This document shows, piece by piece, positions 16,494 to 24,833 of a stretch of DNA of 64,000 bases (position 1 is the first letter of the stretch; each line of letters opens with the position of its first letter). The DNA is from Streptomyces violascens. Its GTDB lineage: Bacteria; Actinomycetota; Actinomycetes; Streptomycetales; Streptomycetaceae. The notes below the pieces were generated by a model. That model was given only the letters and a program-made list of their open reading frames with translations. It searched no databases and had not been told where the DNA came from. The DNA is taken from assembly GCF_014649955.1 (NCBI RefSeq), contig NZ_BMUA01000014.1, forward strand, positions 1 through 64,000. The letters run 5' to 3'. The position numbers were made by a program, and so were the translations under genes.

Positions 16494-17333
16494 TCAGTCC
16501 GGCTGGTGCTCCGGCCCCCCGAAGTCGGGGCTGGTGAAGTCCGGGCTGGTGAAGCTGGGGTGGTTGGTGGGGGAGCGGCCCTCGTCGGGGCTGTCGAAGC
16601 CCGGGCGGTCGTAGCCGAGAGTGGGGATGCGGCCGATCGGGCGGCGCGGGGCCGGGGCGCCGGGATCGACGCTCGGGTCGGCAAGGGCGTCGCGCAGGAA
16701 CGGGTAGATGCCGCGTTCGAGCAGGGCGTGGCGCCAGGCCTCGCGGGCCCGGGCGAACTCCTGGGTGCGCTCGTCGGGGGCGTCCGCCTCACTGTCCTCG
16801 TCGATGGCCACGACCTGGGTGGCGCCGTTGCGTACCGCGGTGATCAGCAGTCCGACGGCGGCGGCGAGTATCGCGGCGGCGGTCAGCGCGCCGAAGAACC
16901 AGCCCGCCGTCAGCATGGTGTCGGCGAAGGCCGGCACCGGGTTGAGCATCTTCAGGATGTAGCCGACCAGGAGGAAGATCGCGGCGGCGGTCCCCGCGAG
17001 CACCGGGGCGAGCACGGCCACGACCGCGCCGATGCCCGCGCCCGAGGGCTCCAGGCTCACCTCCTCGGCGGCGGCGAGGACGGAATCGCGCGCGACGGTT
17101 GTGGAGGGTGAGCGCAGCTCTTCGCGCGCCCGGACGTAGTTCTCGTACTCGGCGGCGGCCCGCTCGGTGACGAACGTACCGGCGGCGAGCACCATGGTGC
17201 GCAGTTGCACGGCGTTGAGGCGGTCGCCGATACCGGACAGCTCGGGCCGTTCATGCGCGGTGCGCAGTGCCTCGTCGAGAATCCGCTCGAACTCCGGGCG
17301 GTCCTCGGCGAGCAGGTGCGGAGCGCTGTTCAT
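16494..17333 (-). CDS. Membrane protein of unknown function with FTSPDF repeats
   Basis: A 279-residue protein I do not recognise. An N-terminal soluble region of about 100 residues is rich in helices (EFERILDEALRTAHERPEL). Two long hydrophobic segments follow (about residues 100-130 and 140-165), and the C-terminal tail is acidic then Pro/Ser-rich with a small repeat (SFTSPDFTSPDF). The ATG at 17333 is favoured because a GGGGG run sits 6 bases upstream; an ATG two codons earlier overlaps that run. Converges on thiC. No partner gene suggests a role. Confidence 0.7.
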   Translation of the reverse strand: MNSAPHLLAEDRPEFERILDEALRTAHERPELSGIGDRLNAVQLRTMVLAAGTFVTERAAAEYENYVRAREELRSPSTTVARDSVLAAAEEVSLEPSGAGIGAVVAVLAPVLAGTAAAIFLLVGYILKMLNPVPAFADTMLTAGWFFGALTAAAILAAAVGLLITAVRNGATQVVAIDEDSEADAPDERTQEFARAREAWRHALLERGIYPFLRDALADPSVDPGAPAPRRPIGRIPTLGYDRPGFDSPDEGRSPTNHPSFTSPDFTSPDFGGPEHQPD

Positions 17334-17512
17334 GTGCATCCCCCGATGCTCCGTAGGGCCGGGAAGCCCGCCTGGTGAACGGGCAGTTGGGCGGAAACGG
17401 AGGAGAGCCTGCTACGGATAACCCGATGGTAGAGCCGCTACGGCACGGGGTGACAGGGTGTTTCCGGAAATGGCATACCCGGCGCTTTGCAGAACGCCTT
17501 CCCGGTCAACCG

Positions 17513-18667
17513 TCAGTCATGCAACGGAAGCTGCTGGACCAGCAGTTTTCCGGCCATGGTCACACCGCCGTCCATGGCGATGGCAAGACCGTCGGCGTAC
17601 ACGTGCGGACCTTCGACCACGGGGCGCGAATCCTCCTCGCCGTCCTCCGTCCCGACCTCGCCGAGCAGATACGGAATCGGGCTGTGGCCGTGCACGATCC
17701 GCTGCCCGCCGTACGCCGAGAGCAGCTCGCGGGCGGCCTGCGGGCCCGATTCGTCGCGGAAGGCGAAGCGCTTGGTGAACTTGCGGAACAGGTCCCAGCA
17801 CTCGTCGGCGTCGTTGCGGTTGAGGATGGCGTGGACGGTGTCGTTGACCGCCTCGATCGAGTCGCCGTAATCCAGATAGGCGGTCGTGTCGGAGTGCATG
17901 AGGAGGTGGTCGTCCTCGTGCTCGATGGCATCGAGTCGGGACATCCACTGCAGGTGTACGTCCTGGAGCCGGTCCATGTCGGCCTTCTGGCCGCCGTTGA
18001 GCAGCCAGGCGGCCTGGAAGGTGGCGGTGCCCGCGCCGGAGTTGACCGGGGTGTCCGCGAACCGCTTGGCGCCGATGAGGAGCAGCTCGTGGTTGCCCAT
18101 GAGGGCCTTGCAGTAGCCGCCGGCGGCCGCGGCCTCGGCGGAGAGCCGCATGACCAGGTCGATGACGCCGATGCCGTCGGGGCCCCGGTCGGTGAAGTCG
18201 CCGAGGAACCAGAGGCGGGCGGTGCCCGCGGCCCAGTTGCCGGACTCGTCGATGAGGCGCTGCTCGCGCAGGGCGGCCAGCAGTTCGTCGAGGTAGCCGT
18301 GGACGTCGCCGACGACGTACAGCGGGCCGGGGCCCTCGGGCACCTCGGGGGCGACGGGTTCGACCGTCGGCAGCTTCACGGTGTCCCCCCGGTGGATCAC
18401 CGGGAGGTCGCGTGCGGTCGGCGTGTAGCCCTCGGGGGGCTCGTCGTCCGAATAGGTGGTCGCGCCAGGCTCCGGAGCGGACGCGAAGGGCGCAGGTGCT
18501 TCCGGGTGGCCGACGGGCGACTCCGGGCGGAAGACCTGCACCACCGGCTCCGGACGCGCGGGAGGTTCCTCGGGCGGTGGCACGGGGGTCTGTTGCGCGT
18601 ACGGCGGCACCCGGAAGTCACGCAACGTCTCCGTCCGCACGGGTCCCTGACCGGCCCCCTGAGTCAT
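17513..18667 (-). CDS. Calcineurin-like metallophosphoesterase
   Basis: A 384-residue phosphoesterase. The first about 110 residues are a Pro/Glu-rich disordered region. The catalytic domain then shows all metallophosphatase motifs: GDVHG at 120-124, GDFTDRG at 156-162, GNHE at 191-194 and VHGHSPIPY near the C-terminus, which bind a di-metal centre. The GDVHG and GNHE spacing resembles protein or bis(nucleosyl)-tetraphosphate phosphatases. The ATG at 18667 has GGAGGGG a few bases upstream; the frame extending to 18793 does not. Substrate unknown. Confidence 0.85.
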   Translation of the reverse strand: MTQGAGQGPVRTETLRDFRVPPYAQQTPVPPPEEPPARPEPVVQVFRPESPVGHPEAPAPFASAPEPGATTYSDDEPPEGYTPTARDLPVIHRGDTVKLPTVEPVAPEVPEGPGPLYVVGDVHGYLDELLAALREQRLIDESGNWAAGTARLWFLGDFTDRGPDGIGVIDLVMRLSAEAAAAGGYCKALMGNHELLLIGAKRFADTPVNSGAGTATFQAAWLLNGGQKADMDRLQDVHLQWMSRLDAIEHEDDHLLMHSDTTAYLDYGDSIEAVNDTVHAILNRNDADECWDLFRKFTKRFAFRDESGPQAARELLSAYGGQRIVHGHSPIPYLLGEVGTEDGEEDSRPVVEGPHVYADGLAIAMDGGVTMAGKLLVQQLPLHD

Positions 18668-18866
18668 CGACCCCTCCACCACCGTCGCACCGCCGTACAC
18701 CGTGGGAGCCGCCAGGTCGGGCGGGGATCCGTGGTGTCGTGCGCCCATCATAGGAATGCGCCTCATGCTGTGTGACGCACCAGGGGTGGTCAATCCGGGT
18801 GCGAGCGGTGTTCGCGGGGGTTTATGTCCCCAATGTGGTGATCAGGGGCAGGCTGATTCTGCCGCT

Positions 18867-18917
18867 TGGACGATCTTGAGTCCAACGTGAACCGGCCGGG
18901 AAGTTTCGCCCGGCCGG
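18867..18917 (-). terminator. Double hairpin downstream of the lacI-type gene
   Basis: CCGGCCGGG (18892-18900) pairs with CCCGGCCGG (18909-18917) just past the regulator's stop codon. A second stem, TTGGAC/GTCCAA, spans 18867-18886. Together they are a strong terminator on the minus strand. Confidence 0.72.
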
Positions 18918-18921
18918 GAGT

Positions 18922-20052
18922 TCACTCCTTGTTGGGGCCGGTCTGGTCCTTGGCCGGTGAGCGGGGCGGGCTGACCGTGGTGCGCGGCGGGCGCCGCTGG
19001 GACGAGGTCCGCACGATCAGTTCGGTCGGTATCACCTGCTCGATCGGGTGACCGTTGTCGATTCCTTCGATCGCGTCGATGAGGAGCTGGACGACGGCCG
19101 TGCCGATGCGCCGCGGTTTGAGCGAGAGGGTGGTGATGGGCGGTTCGGTGGTGGCGTACACGGTGGACTCGCTGCAGCACACGAGGAGCAGGTCCTCGGG
19201 TACTCGCAGTCCGTAGCGCCGCGCGGCCGCGAGCAGGTCGGTGCCGTTGGGGTCGAAGAGTCCGTACACGGCGTCGGGCCGGTCCGGGCGGGCGAGCAGC
19301 CGGTCGGCTGCGACGGCGCCCGCACACGGGTCGTGCGCCGGGTAGGACTCGTACACCGGGTCCTGGCCGACGCGTTGGCACCAGGTCAGATAGGCCTCGG
19401 TGGACAGCCGGGTGTAGGTGTCGGTGGTGGTTCCGGTGAGCAGGCCGATCCGGCGGGCGCCGGCGGCGGCGAGATGGTCGAGCAGGCTGAGTACGGCGGC
19501 CTCGTGGTCGTTGTCCACCCAGGCCGTGACGGGCAGGGAGCCCGCCGGGCGGCCGTCGGAGACGACCGGAAGGCCCTGGCGTACGAGTTCGGTGACGACG
19601 GGGTCCTGGTCGGAGGGGTCGATGACGACGGTGCCGTCGAGGGCGACGTTCGACCAGACGTCCGCCGGACTGCGGCGTGAGGTGGCGGGCAGGATGACGA
19701 GGGCGTACCCGCGGGCCAGCGCGGCCGAAGTCGCGGCTCTGGCCATCTCGGCGAAATACGCGAATTCGGTGAAGGTGAAAGGTTCATCCCCGTAGGTCGT
19801 GACGGTCAGGCCGATGAGGCCCGACTTTCCGGTACGGAGCGTGCGGGCCGCTGCGGATGGGCGGTAGCCCAGCCGGTCTGCGACCTCGCGGACGTGGCGG
19901 CGGGTGGCGTCGGGGAGCCGGCCCTTGCCGTTGAGCGCGTCGGAGACGGTCGTGATGGAGACACCGGCGGCGGCGGCCACGTCCCGAATGCCCGCCCGCC
20001 CCAGCCGGCGACCGGTCGACCGGCTCACCTGGTGCTTCCCTGCTGCTGTCAT
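18922..20052 (-). CDS. LacI family transcriptional regulator
   Basis: A 376-residue LacI/GalR regulator. The DNA-binding domain is textbook (IRDVAAAAGVSITTVSDALN, then the hinge region GYRPSAAARTLRTGKSGLIG), followed by a periplasmic-binding-like sugar domain. A C-terminal basic tail (SQRRPPRTTVSPPRSPAK) is a small oddity. The ATG at 20052 begins a short basic leader before the helix-turn-helix; the frame further upstream is discounted. It is divergent from a HisC-type aminotransferase gene across 408 bp that hold two palindromes suited to LacI binding. No sugar genes are adjacent. Confidence 0.88.
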   Translation of the reverse strand: MTAAGKHQVSRSTGRRLGRAGIRDVAAAAGVSITTVSDALNGKGRLPDATRRHVREVADRLGYRPSAAARTLRTGKSGLIGLTVTTYGDEPFTFTEFAYFAEMARAATSAALARGYALVILPATSRRSPADVWSNVALDGTVVIDPSDQDPVVTELVRQGLPVVSDGRPAGSLPVTAWVDNDHEAAVLSLLDHLAAAGARRIGLLTGTTTDTYTRLSTEAYLTWCQRVGQDPVYESYPAHDPCAGAVAADRLLARPDRPDAVYGLFDPNGTDLLAAARRYGLRVPEDLLLVCCSESTVYATTEPPITTLSLKPRRIGTAVVQLLIDAIEGIDNGHPIEQVIPTELIVRTSSQRRPPRTTVSPPRSPAKDQTGPNKE

Positions 20053-20092
20053 GGCGAGCCGATAGTAGGGCGATGACGGGCGGTTGGCCCGG

Positions 20093-20162
20093 GTGCATAT
20101 GCACGCGTTGACAGGCACGTTTCTGCATGATCGAAAAGCGTCAGTGGCCTTGCTATGCAAGG
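20093..20162. promoter_or_regulatory. Two palindromes upstream of the lacI-type gene, candidate operators
   Basis: GTGCATATGCAC (20093-20104) is a perfect 12-bp palindrome 41 bp before the start codon. A second inverted repeat, CCTTGC-TAT-GCAAGG, occupies 20148-20162. Either could be the LacI-family operator. The 20163-20460 remainder of the gap leads to the aminotransferase promoter; I see no gene there. Confidence 0.5.
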
Positions 20163-20460
20163 GAGTTGGGCGATCAGGCGTTGTGGTGGCGCTTGTCGAC
20201 CCGTGAGCGGCTGACAACTGTCCGATGTCTCGAAGAGGTCTCAACTCACCTTCACGGGTGATGCGCGCCACGGCGCGGGCCACCGGCGCGCGGACGGAAC
20301 GGGAGCGCTCCCCCCTTCCCGTACGCCCGCCGGGAACCGCTCCCCGTCCGCTATTCGCAGGGGAGCCGAATCCTCATAAGGTGAGGAGTATTGGATGTGT
20401 ACGGAGCTGTCCGCCGCGGCGGGCACCACACCGGCACGGAACGGTCGAGGAGGACCTGCG

Positions 20461-21540
20461 GTGAGCGAGACGAGCCCCAAGCTGCGCGCCGAGCTGGACG
20501 GCATCCCCACCTACAAGCCCGGCAAGCCCGCGGCGTCCGACGGCCCGGTCGCCTACAAGCTCTCCTCGAACGAGAACCCGTACCCGCCGCTCCCCGGCGT
20601 GATGGAGAGCGCGATGGCGGCCGCGGGGAACATCAACCGCTATCCGGACATGGCGTGCACCGGATTGATGAACGAGCTGGCCGAGCGCTTCGGGGTTCCC
20701 CTGACGCACCTGGCCACCGGCACGGGCTCGGTGGGCGTGGCCCAGTCGCTGATCCAGTCCACCTCCGGCCCCGGTGACGAGGTCATGTATGCCTGGCGCT
20801 CCTTCGAGGCGTACCCGATCATCACCCAGATCAGTGGAGCCACGTCCGTCCGAGTGCCGCTGACCCCCGGCGACGTGCACGACCTTGACGCGATGGCCGA
20901 GGCGATCACCGAACGGACCCGGCTGATCTTCGTCTGCAACCCGAACAACCCGACCGGCACCGTGGTGCGCCGGGCCGAGCTGGAGCGGTTCCTGGACCGG
21001 GTGCCCTCCGATGTCCTGGTGGTGCTCGACGAGGCGTACCGGGAGTTCATCCGCGACACCGAGGTGCCGGACGGGATCGAGATCTACCGCGACCGGCCGA
21101 ACGTGGCCGTGCTGCGCACCTTCTCCAAGGCGTACGGGCTCGCCGGGCTGCGGGTCGGCTTCGCGGTGGCCCATGAGCCGGTCGCGGCGGCGCTGCGCAA
21201 GACGGCCGTGCCGTTCGGCGTCAGCCAACTGGCCCAGGACGCGGCGGTCGCCTCGCTGCGCGCCGAGGACGAACTGATGGGCCGCGTGGGCTCGTTGGTC
21301 TGCGAGCGGCAGCGCGTGTACGAGGGCCTGGTGCAGCAGGGCTGGACCGTGCCCGAGACGCAGGCGAACTTCGTCTGGCTGCGTCTTGGGGAGCGCACGG
21401 TGGACTTCGCCGCGGCGTGCGAGGCGGCGGGCGTGGTGGTCCGGCCGTTCGCGGGCGAGGGCGTGCGCGTCACGATCGGCGAGAGCGAGGCCAACGACCT
21501 GTTCCTCAAGGTCGCGGAGGGCTTCCGCAAGCAGGCCTGA
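20461..21540 (+). CDS. hisC: HisC-type histidinol-phosphate/aromatic aminotransferase
   Basis: A 359-residue class I/II fold aminotransferase using PLP. The N-terminal block KLSSNENPYPPLPGV, the CNPNNPTGT motif, the DEAYREFI segment and the PLP lysine region TFSKAYGLAGLRVG all match the HisC/aromatic aminotransferase branch. It is not in a his operon, so it may serve phenylalanine/tyrosine (Pat-like) rather than histidine synthesis; the name is tentative. The GTG at 20461 has a GAGGAGG site 6 bases upstream, unlike the ATG 22 codons earlier. Confidence 0.85.
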   Translation: MSETSPKLRAELDGIPTYKPGKPAASDGPVAYKLSSNENPYPPLPGVMESAMAAAGNINRYPDMACTGLMNELAERFGVPLTHLATGTGSVGVAQSLIQSTSGPGDEVMYAWRSFEAYPIITQISGATSVRVPLTPGDVHDLDAMAEAITERTRLIFVCNPNNPTGTVVRRAELERFLDRVPSDVLVVLDEAYREFIRDTEVPDGIEIYRDRPNVAVLRTFSKAYGLAGLRVGFAVAHEPVAAALRKTAVPFGVSQLAQDAAVASLRAEDELMGRVGSLVCERQRVYEGLVQQGWTVPETQANFVWLRLGERTVDFAAACEAAGVVVRPFAGEGVRVTIGESEANDLFLKVAEGFRKQA

Positions 21541-21571
21541 GGCGTCTCCCCTCAGGACGGCTCGGAGGGGT

Positions 21572-21603
21572 GCCGGGGAAGGCGCCCCGAAGGGCCTCCC
21601 GGC
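21572..21603 (+). terminator. Hairpin between hisC and the cyclophilin-like gene
   Basis: GCCGGG (21572-21577) pairs with CCCGGC (21598-21603), with further pairing inside the loop, between two converging stop codons. Confidence 0.5.
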
Positions 21604-21609
21604 AAGCGT

Positions 21610-21990
21610 TTAGACGGCGTCGACCCGGATCGGGTCGCCGGAGCGGACCGTGGCGAGCAGCCGGGGGTCGCCGTCGATGCGGCCGAGGACGTTGCACGGG
21701 CTCGCGAGCCGGCATTCGTCGCCGCGCGAGATCGGCGTGGGGCCGTAGGGGAGCGCGAGCGCGTCGCCGTCGGTCCAGAACGCCACCGTCCCCGGCTCCA
21801 CCACCTGGCGGGCATCCGCCTCCCGGGCGGGGGAGACGGGGGTGTCGAAGTAGACCTCCTCCCCCCAGGTGTGGGCGGTGGAGACGATCGGGAGTGCCCC
21901 CGCGAGCGCCTTGCTCGTGGGGGTTTCTTCGAGCGTCGCGGTGAGGCTGCCCGCGGGCCATGAGATGCGAATGCGCAGCTGGTTCTCCAT
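21610..21990 (-). CDS. Cyclophilin-like fold protein (TM1367 type)
   Basis: A 126-residue protein of the small beta-barrel family related in fold to cyclophilin (PF04126, TM1367-like). The pattern is an N-terminal strand MENQLRIRISWPAGSL, then ALPIVSTAHTWGEEVYFDT, and a GTVAFWTDGDALALPYGPTPIS block. Function is unknown; there is no evidence of prolyl isomerase activity. It converges on hisC. Its start lies 130 bp from the cyd promoter region, on the opposite strand. Confidence 0.75.
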   Translation of the reverse strand: MENQLRIRISWPAGSLTATLEETPTSKALAGALPIVSTAHTWGEEVYFDTPVSPAREADARQVVEPGTVAFWTDGDALALPYGPTPISRGDECRLASPCNVLGRIDGDPRLLATVRSGDPIRVDAV

Positions 21991-22105
21991 GGCGCCGAAT
22001 TCAACAATATGTTGAAAGCCTTGGGAAGGGGGTGTCCATGTCCGCTCGGCAGAACCCGCCCCGCCTTAAGGGGACCCCCCTGAAGGGTGTCGACAGCCCG
22101 TGCGA

Positions 22106-22138
22106 CATAATGCTTGTGAATGTGAACGCGTTCACAAG
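22106..22138 (+). promoter_or_regulatory. Rex operator (ROP) and -10 region of the cyd operon
   Basis: TGTGAACGCGTTCACA at 22121-22136 matches the Streptomyces Rex operator TGTGAAC-N2/3-TTCACA. An overlapping outer dyad CTTGTGAA/TTCACAAG runs 22113-22138. A CATAAT -10-like hexamer (22106-22111) lies just upstream, so Rex bound here would cover the transcription start. Rex senses NADH/NAD+ and represses cyd genes in S. coelicolor (established). The leader from here to 22220 is about 85 bases. Confidence 0.85.
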
Positions 22139-22220
22139 CTCGCCCGCTTCATCCTGGAATCGGTGGGATTAAACGGGCAGGCTGAGGCTGTGACCACGGC
22201 GATGTAAGGAGAGTGCCGAC

Positions 22221-23729
22221 GTGGACCTGGCTCTGGCGCCGGAAACCCTGGCGCGATGGCAGTTCGGTATCACCACCGTCTACCACTTCCTCTTCGTCCC
22301 CCTGACGATCTCGCTCGCGGCGCTTGTCGCGGGCCTGGAGACCGCCTGGGTGCGAACGGGGAAGGAGAAGTACCTCAAGGCGACCAAGTTCTGGGGCAAG
22401 CTCTTCCTGATCAACATCGCGATGGGTGTGGTCACGGGCATCGTCCAGGAATTCCAGTTCGGCATGAACTGGTCCGACTACTCAAGGTTCGTCGGCGACG
22501 TCTTCGGTGCCCCGCTGGCCTTCGAAGCGCTCATCGCCTTCTTCTTCGAGTCGACCTTCATCGGGCTGTGGATCTTCGGCTGGGACAAGCTGCCGAAGAA
22601 GATCCACTGCGCCTGCATCTGGATGGTCTCCATCGGCACCATGTTGTCCGCCTACTTCATCCTGGCGGCCAACTCCTGGATGCAGCACCCGGTCGGCTAC
22701 AAGCTCAACAAGGCCACCGGGCGCGCCGAGCTCACCGACTTCTGGCACGTCCTGACGCAGGACACCACGCTCGTCGTCGTCTTCCACACGCTGACCGCGG
22801 CCTTCCTCACCGGTGGCGCGTTCATGGTCGGCGTCGCCGCCATCCACCTGCGCCGCAAGAAGCACATCCCGGTGATGCGTACGTCGCTGCGGCTCGGCCT
22901 GGTCACGCTGGTGATAGGAGGGCTGCTCACGGCCGTCAGCGGAGACTCGCTCGGCAAGGTCATGTTCAAGCAGCAGCCGATGAAGATGGCTGCCGCCGAG
23001 GCCCTGTGGGACGGCCAGAACTCCGCACCGTTCTCGATCTTCGCCGTCGGCGACGTGGCCAAGGGCCACAACGACGTCGAGATCTCGGTGCCCGGAATAC
23101 TGTCCTTCCTCGCCGACAACAACTTCTCCTCGTACGTCCCCGGCATCAACGACGTGAACAAGTCGGAGCAGGAGAAGTTCGGGCCCGGCGACTACCGGCC
23201 CAACATCCCGGTCACCTTCTGGGGCTTCCGCTGGATGATCGGCTTCGGCATGACGTCCTTCGCCATCGGCTTGGCCGGACTCTGGCTCACCCGCAAGAAG
23301 TTCATGCTGGCGCCGGCGATGCGGACCGGTGAGGACGAAGTGCCGAACCTGGTGCTCTTCAAGAGCAGGGCACTCGGCACCCGACTGACCAAGTGGTACT
23401 GGTTCGCCGCCGTCTGGACGCTCGGCTTCCCGTTGATCGCCAACTCGTGGGGCTGGATTTTCACCGAGATGGGCCGCCAGCCCTGGGTCGTGTACGGCGT
23501 GCTGCGCACCAAGGACGCGGTCTCCCCCAGCGTCTCGCAGGGCGAGGTCCTCACCTCGATGATCGTCTTCACGCTGCTGTACGCCGTACTCGCGGTGGTC
23601 GAGGTCAAGCTGCTCGTCAAGTACGTCAAGGCCGGGCCGCCCGAGCTCACCGAGGCCGACCTCAACCCGCCCACCAAGATCGGCGGGGACGACCGCGACC
23701 CCGACCGGCCGATGGCCTTCTCGTACTGA
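22221..23729 (+). CDS. cydA: Cytochrome bd oxidase subunit I CydA
   Basis: A 502-residue integral membrane subunit holding haems b558, b595 and d, which oxidises quinol and reduces oxygen to water at low oxygen tension. The N-terminal haem ligand region TTVYHFLFVPLTISL (H22), the second ligand in VVVFHTLTAAFL and the Met region in RWMIGFGMTSF are present. It opens the operon cydA-cydB-cydCD behind the Rex operator, with AAGGAGAG before the GTG start. cydB follows after 18 bp. Confidence 0.97.
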   Translation: MDLALAPETLARWQFGITTVYHFLFVPLTISLAALVAGLETAWVRTGKEKYLKATKFWGKLFLINIAMGVVTGIVQEFQFGMNWSDYSRFVGDVFGAPLAFEALIAFFFESTFIGLWIFGWDKLPKKIHCACIWMVSIGTMLSAYFILAANSWMQHPVGYKLNKATGRAELTDFWHVLTQDTTLVVVFHTLTAAFLTGGAFMVGVAAIHLRRKKHIPVMRTSLRLGLVTLVIGGLLTAVSGDSLGKVMFKQQPMKMAAAEALWDGQNSAPFSIFAVGDVAKGHNDVEISVPGILSFLADNNFSSYVPGINDVNKSEQEKFGPGDYRPNIPVTFWGFRWMIGFGMTSFAIGLAGLWLTRKKFMLAPAMRTGEDEVPNLVLFKSRALGTRLTKWYWFAAVWTLGFPLIANSWGWIFTEMGRQPWVVYGVLRTKDAVSPSVSQGEVLTSMIVFTLLYAVLAVVEVKLLVKYVKAGPPELTEADLNPPTKIGGDDRDPDRPMAFSY

Positions 23730-23747
23730 GGCTGAGGAGATCGAGGC

Positions 23748-24749
23748 ATGGAACTCCACGACGTCTGGTTCGTACTCATCGCCGTCCTGTGGATCGGCTA
23801 CTTCTTCCTGGAGGGATTCGACTTCGGGATCGGCATTCTGACCAAGCTGCTGGCCAGGGACCGCACCGAGAAGCGCGTCCTGATCAACACCATCGGACCC
23901 GTCTGGGACGGCAACGAGGTGTGGCTGCTCACGGCCGGCGGCGCGACCTTCGCCGCCTTCCCCGAGTGGTACGCGACGCTCTTCTCGGGCTTCTATCTGC
24001 CGCTGCTGATCATCCTGGTCTGCCTGATCGTCCGCGGTGTCGCCTTCGAATACCGGGCGAAGAGGCCGGAGGAGAAGTGGCAGCGCAACTGGGAGCAGGC
24101 CATCTTCTGGACCTCGCTTATCCCGGCGTTCCTCTGGGGCGTGGCCTTCGCCAACATCGTGCGCGGGGTGAAGATCGACGCGCACATGGAGTACGTGGGC
24201 ACCTTCTGGGACCTGCTCAACCCGTACGCGATCCTGGGCGGCCTGGTCACGCTCTTCCTCTTCACCTTCCACGGCGCGGTGTTCGCCTCGCTCAAGACGC
24301 TCGGTGACATCCGCGAGCGGTCGAGGGCGCTGGCGCTCAAGCTGGGTCTGGCGACAGCCGTGCTCGCGCTCGGCTTCCTGATCTGGACCCAGGCCTCGCG
24401 CGGTGACACGAAGAGCCTGGTCGCGATGGCCGTCGCCGTACTCGCGCTGGTCGGGGCGGTCGTGGCCATCAAGGTCGGGCGCGAAGGATGGTCGTTCGCG
24501 CTGTCGGGCATCACGATCGCGGCCGCGGTGGCGATGCTCTTCCTGACGCTCTTCCCGAACGTCATGCCGTCGTCGCTGAACGACGCCTGGAACCTCACGG
24601 TCACCAACGCCTCGTCCAGCCCGTACACGCTGAAGATCATGACCTGGTGTGCGGGGGTCGCGACCCCGATCGTGATGCTCTACCAGGGCTGGACGTACTG
24701 GGTGTTCCGCAAGCGGATCGGCACCAAGAACATCGCCGACGCGCACTGA
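23748..24749 (+). CDS. cydB: Cytochrome bd oxidase subunit II CydB
   Basis: A 333-residue membrane subunit with eight or nine helices that partners CydA. Diagnostic blocks include YFFLEGFDFGIGILTKLL near the N-terminus, GPVWDGNEVWLLTAGGATFA, and RGVAFEYRAK. GAGGAGA precedes the ATG. It is 18 bp after cydA and shares the Rex-controlled transcript. The 28-bp palindrome around parS site 5 lies 24 bp after the stop and may attenuate transcription into cydCD. Confidence 0.97.
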   Translation: MELHDVWFVLIAVLWIGYFFLEGFDFGIGILTKLLARDRTEKRVLINTIGPVWDGNEVWLLTAGGATFAAFPEWYATLFSGFYLPLLIILVCLIVRGVAFEYRAKRPEEKWQRNWEQAIFWTSLIPAFLWGVAFANIVRGVKIDAHMEYVGTFWDLLNPYAILGGLVTLFLFTFHGAVFASLKTLGDIRERSRALALKLGLATAVLALGFLIWTQASRGDTKSLVAMAVAVLALVGAVVAIKVGREGWSFALSGITIAAAVAMLFLTLFPNVMPSSLNDAWNLTVTNASSSPYTLKIMTWCAGVATPIVMLYQGWTYWVFRKRIGTKNIADAH

Positions 24750-24780
24750 CCCTGAGGTCCTCATGGTTCAACGGGGGTGT

Positions 24781-24794
24781 GTTTCACGTGAAAC
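24781..24794. other. parS site 5 (exact), centre of a 28-bp palindrome
   Basis: GTTTCACGTGAAAC flanked by GGGGTGT and ACACCCC, giving a perfect palindrome at 24774-24801 between cydB and cydCD. Its start is 55 bp from that of parS site 6. As RNA it would be a 14-bp stem, so it could also act as a partial terminator inside the operon. Confidence 0.9.
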
Positions 24795-24833
24795 ACACCC
24801 CTCCGGCCCCGCTCTGATCCTTCCGGTTGGGGG

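Noticed and set aside
22482..24764. A 760-codon minus-strand open frame opposite cydA and cydB
   Set aside because: Same reason: an antisense frame in high-GC coding DNA, with no recognisable motif.
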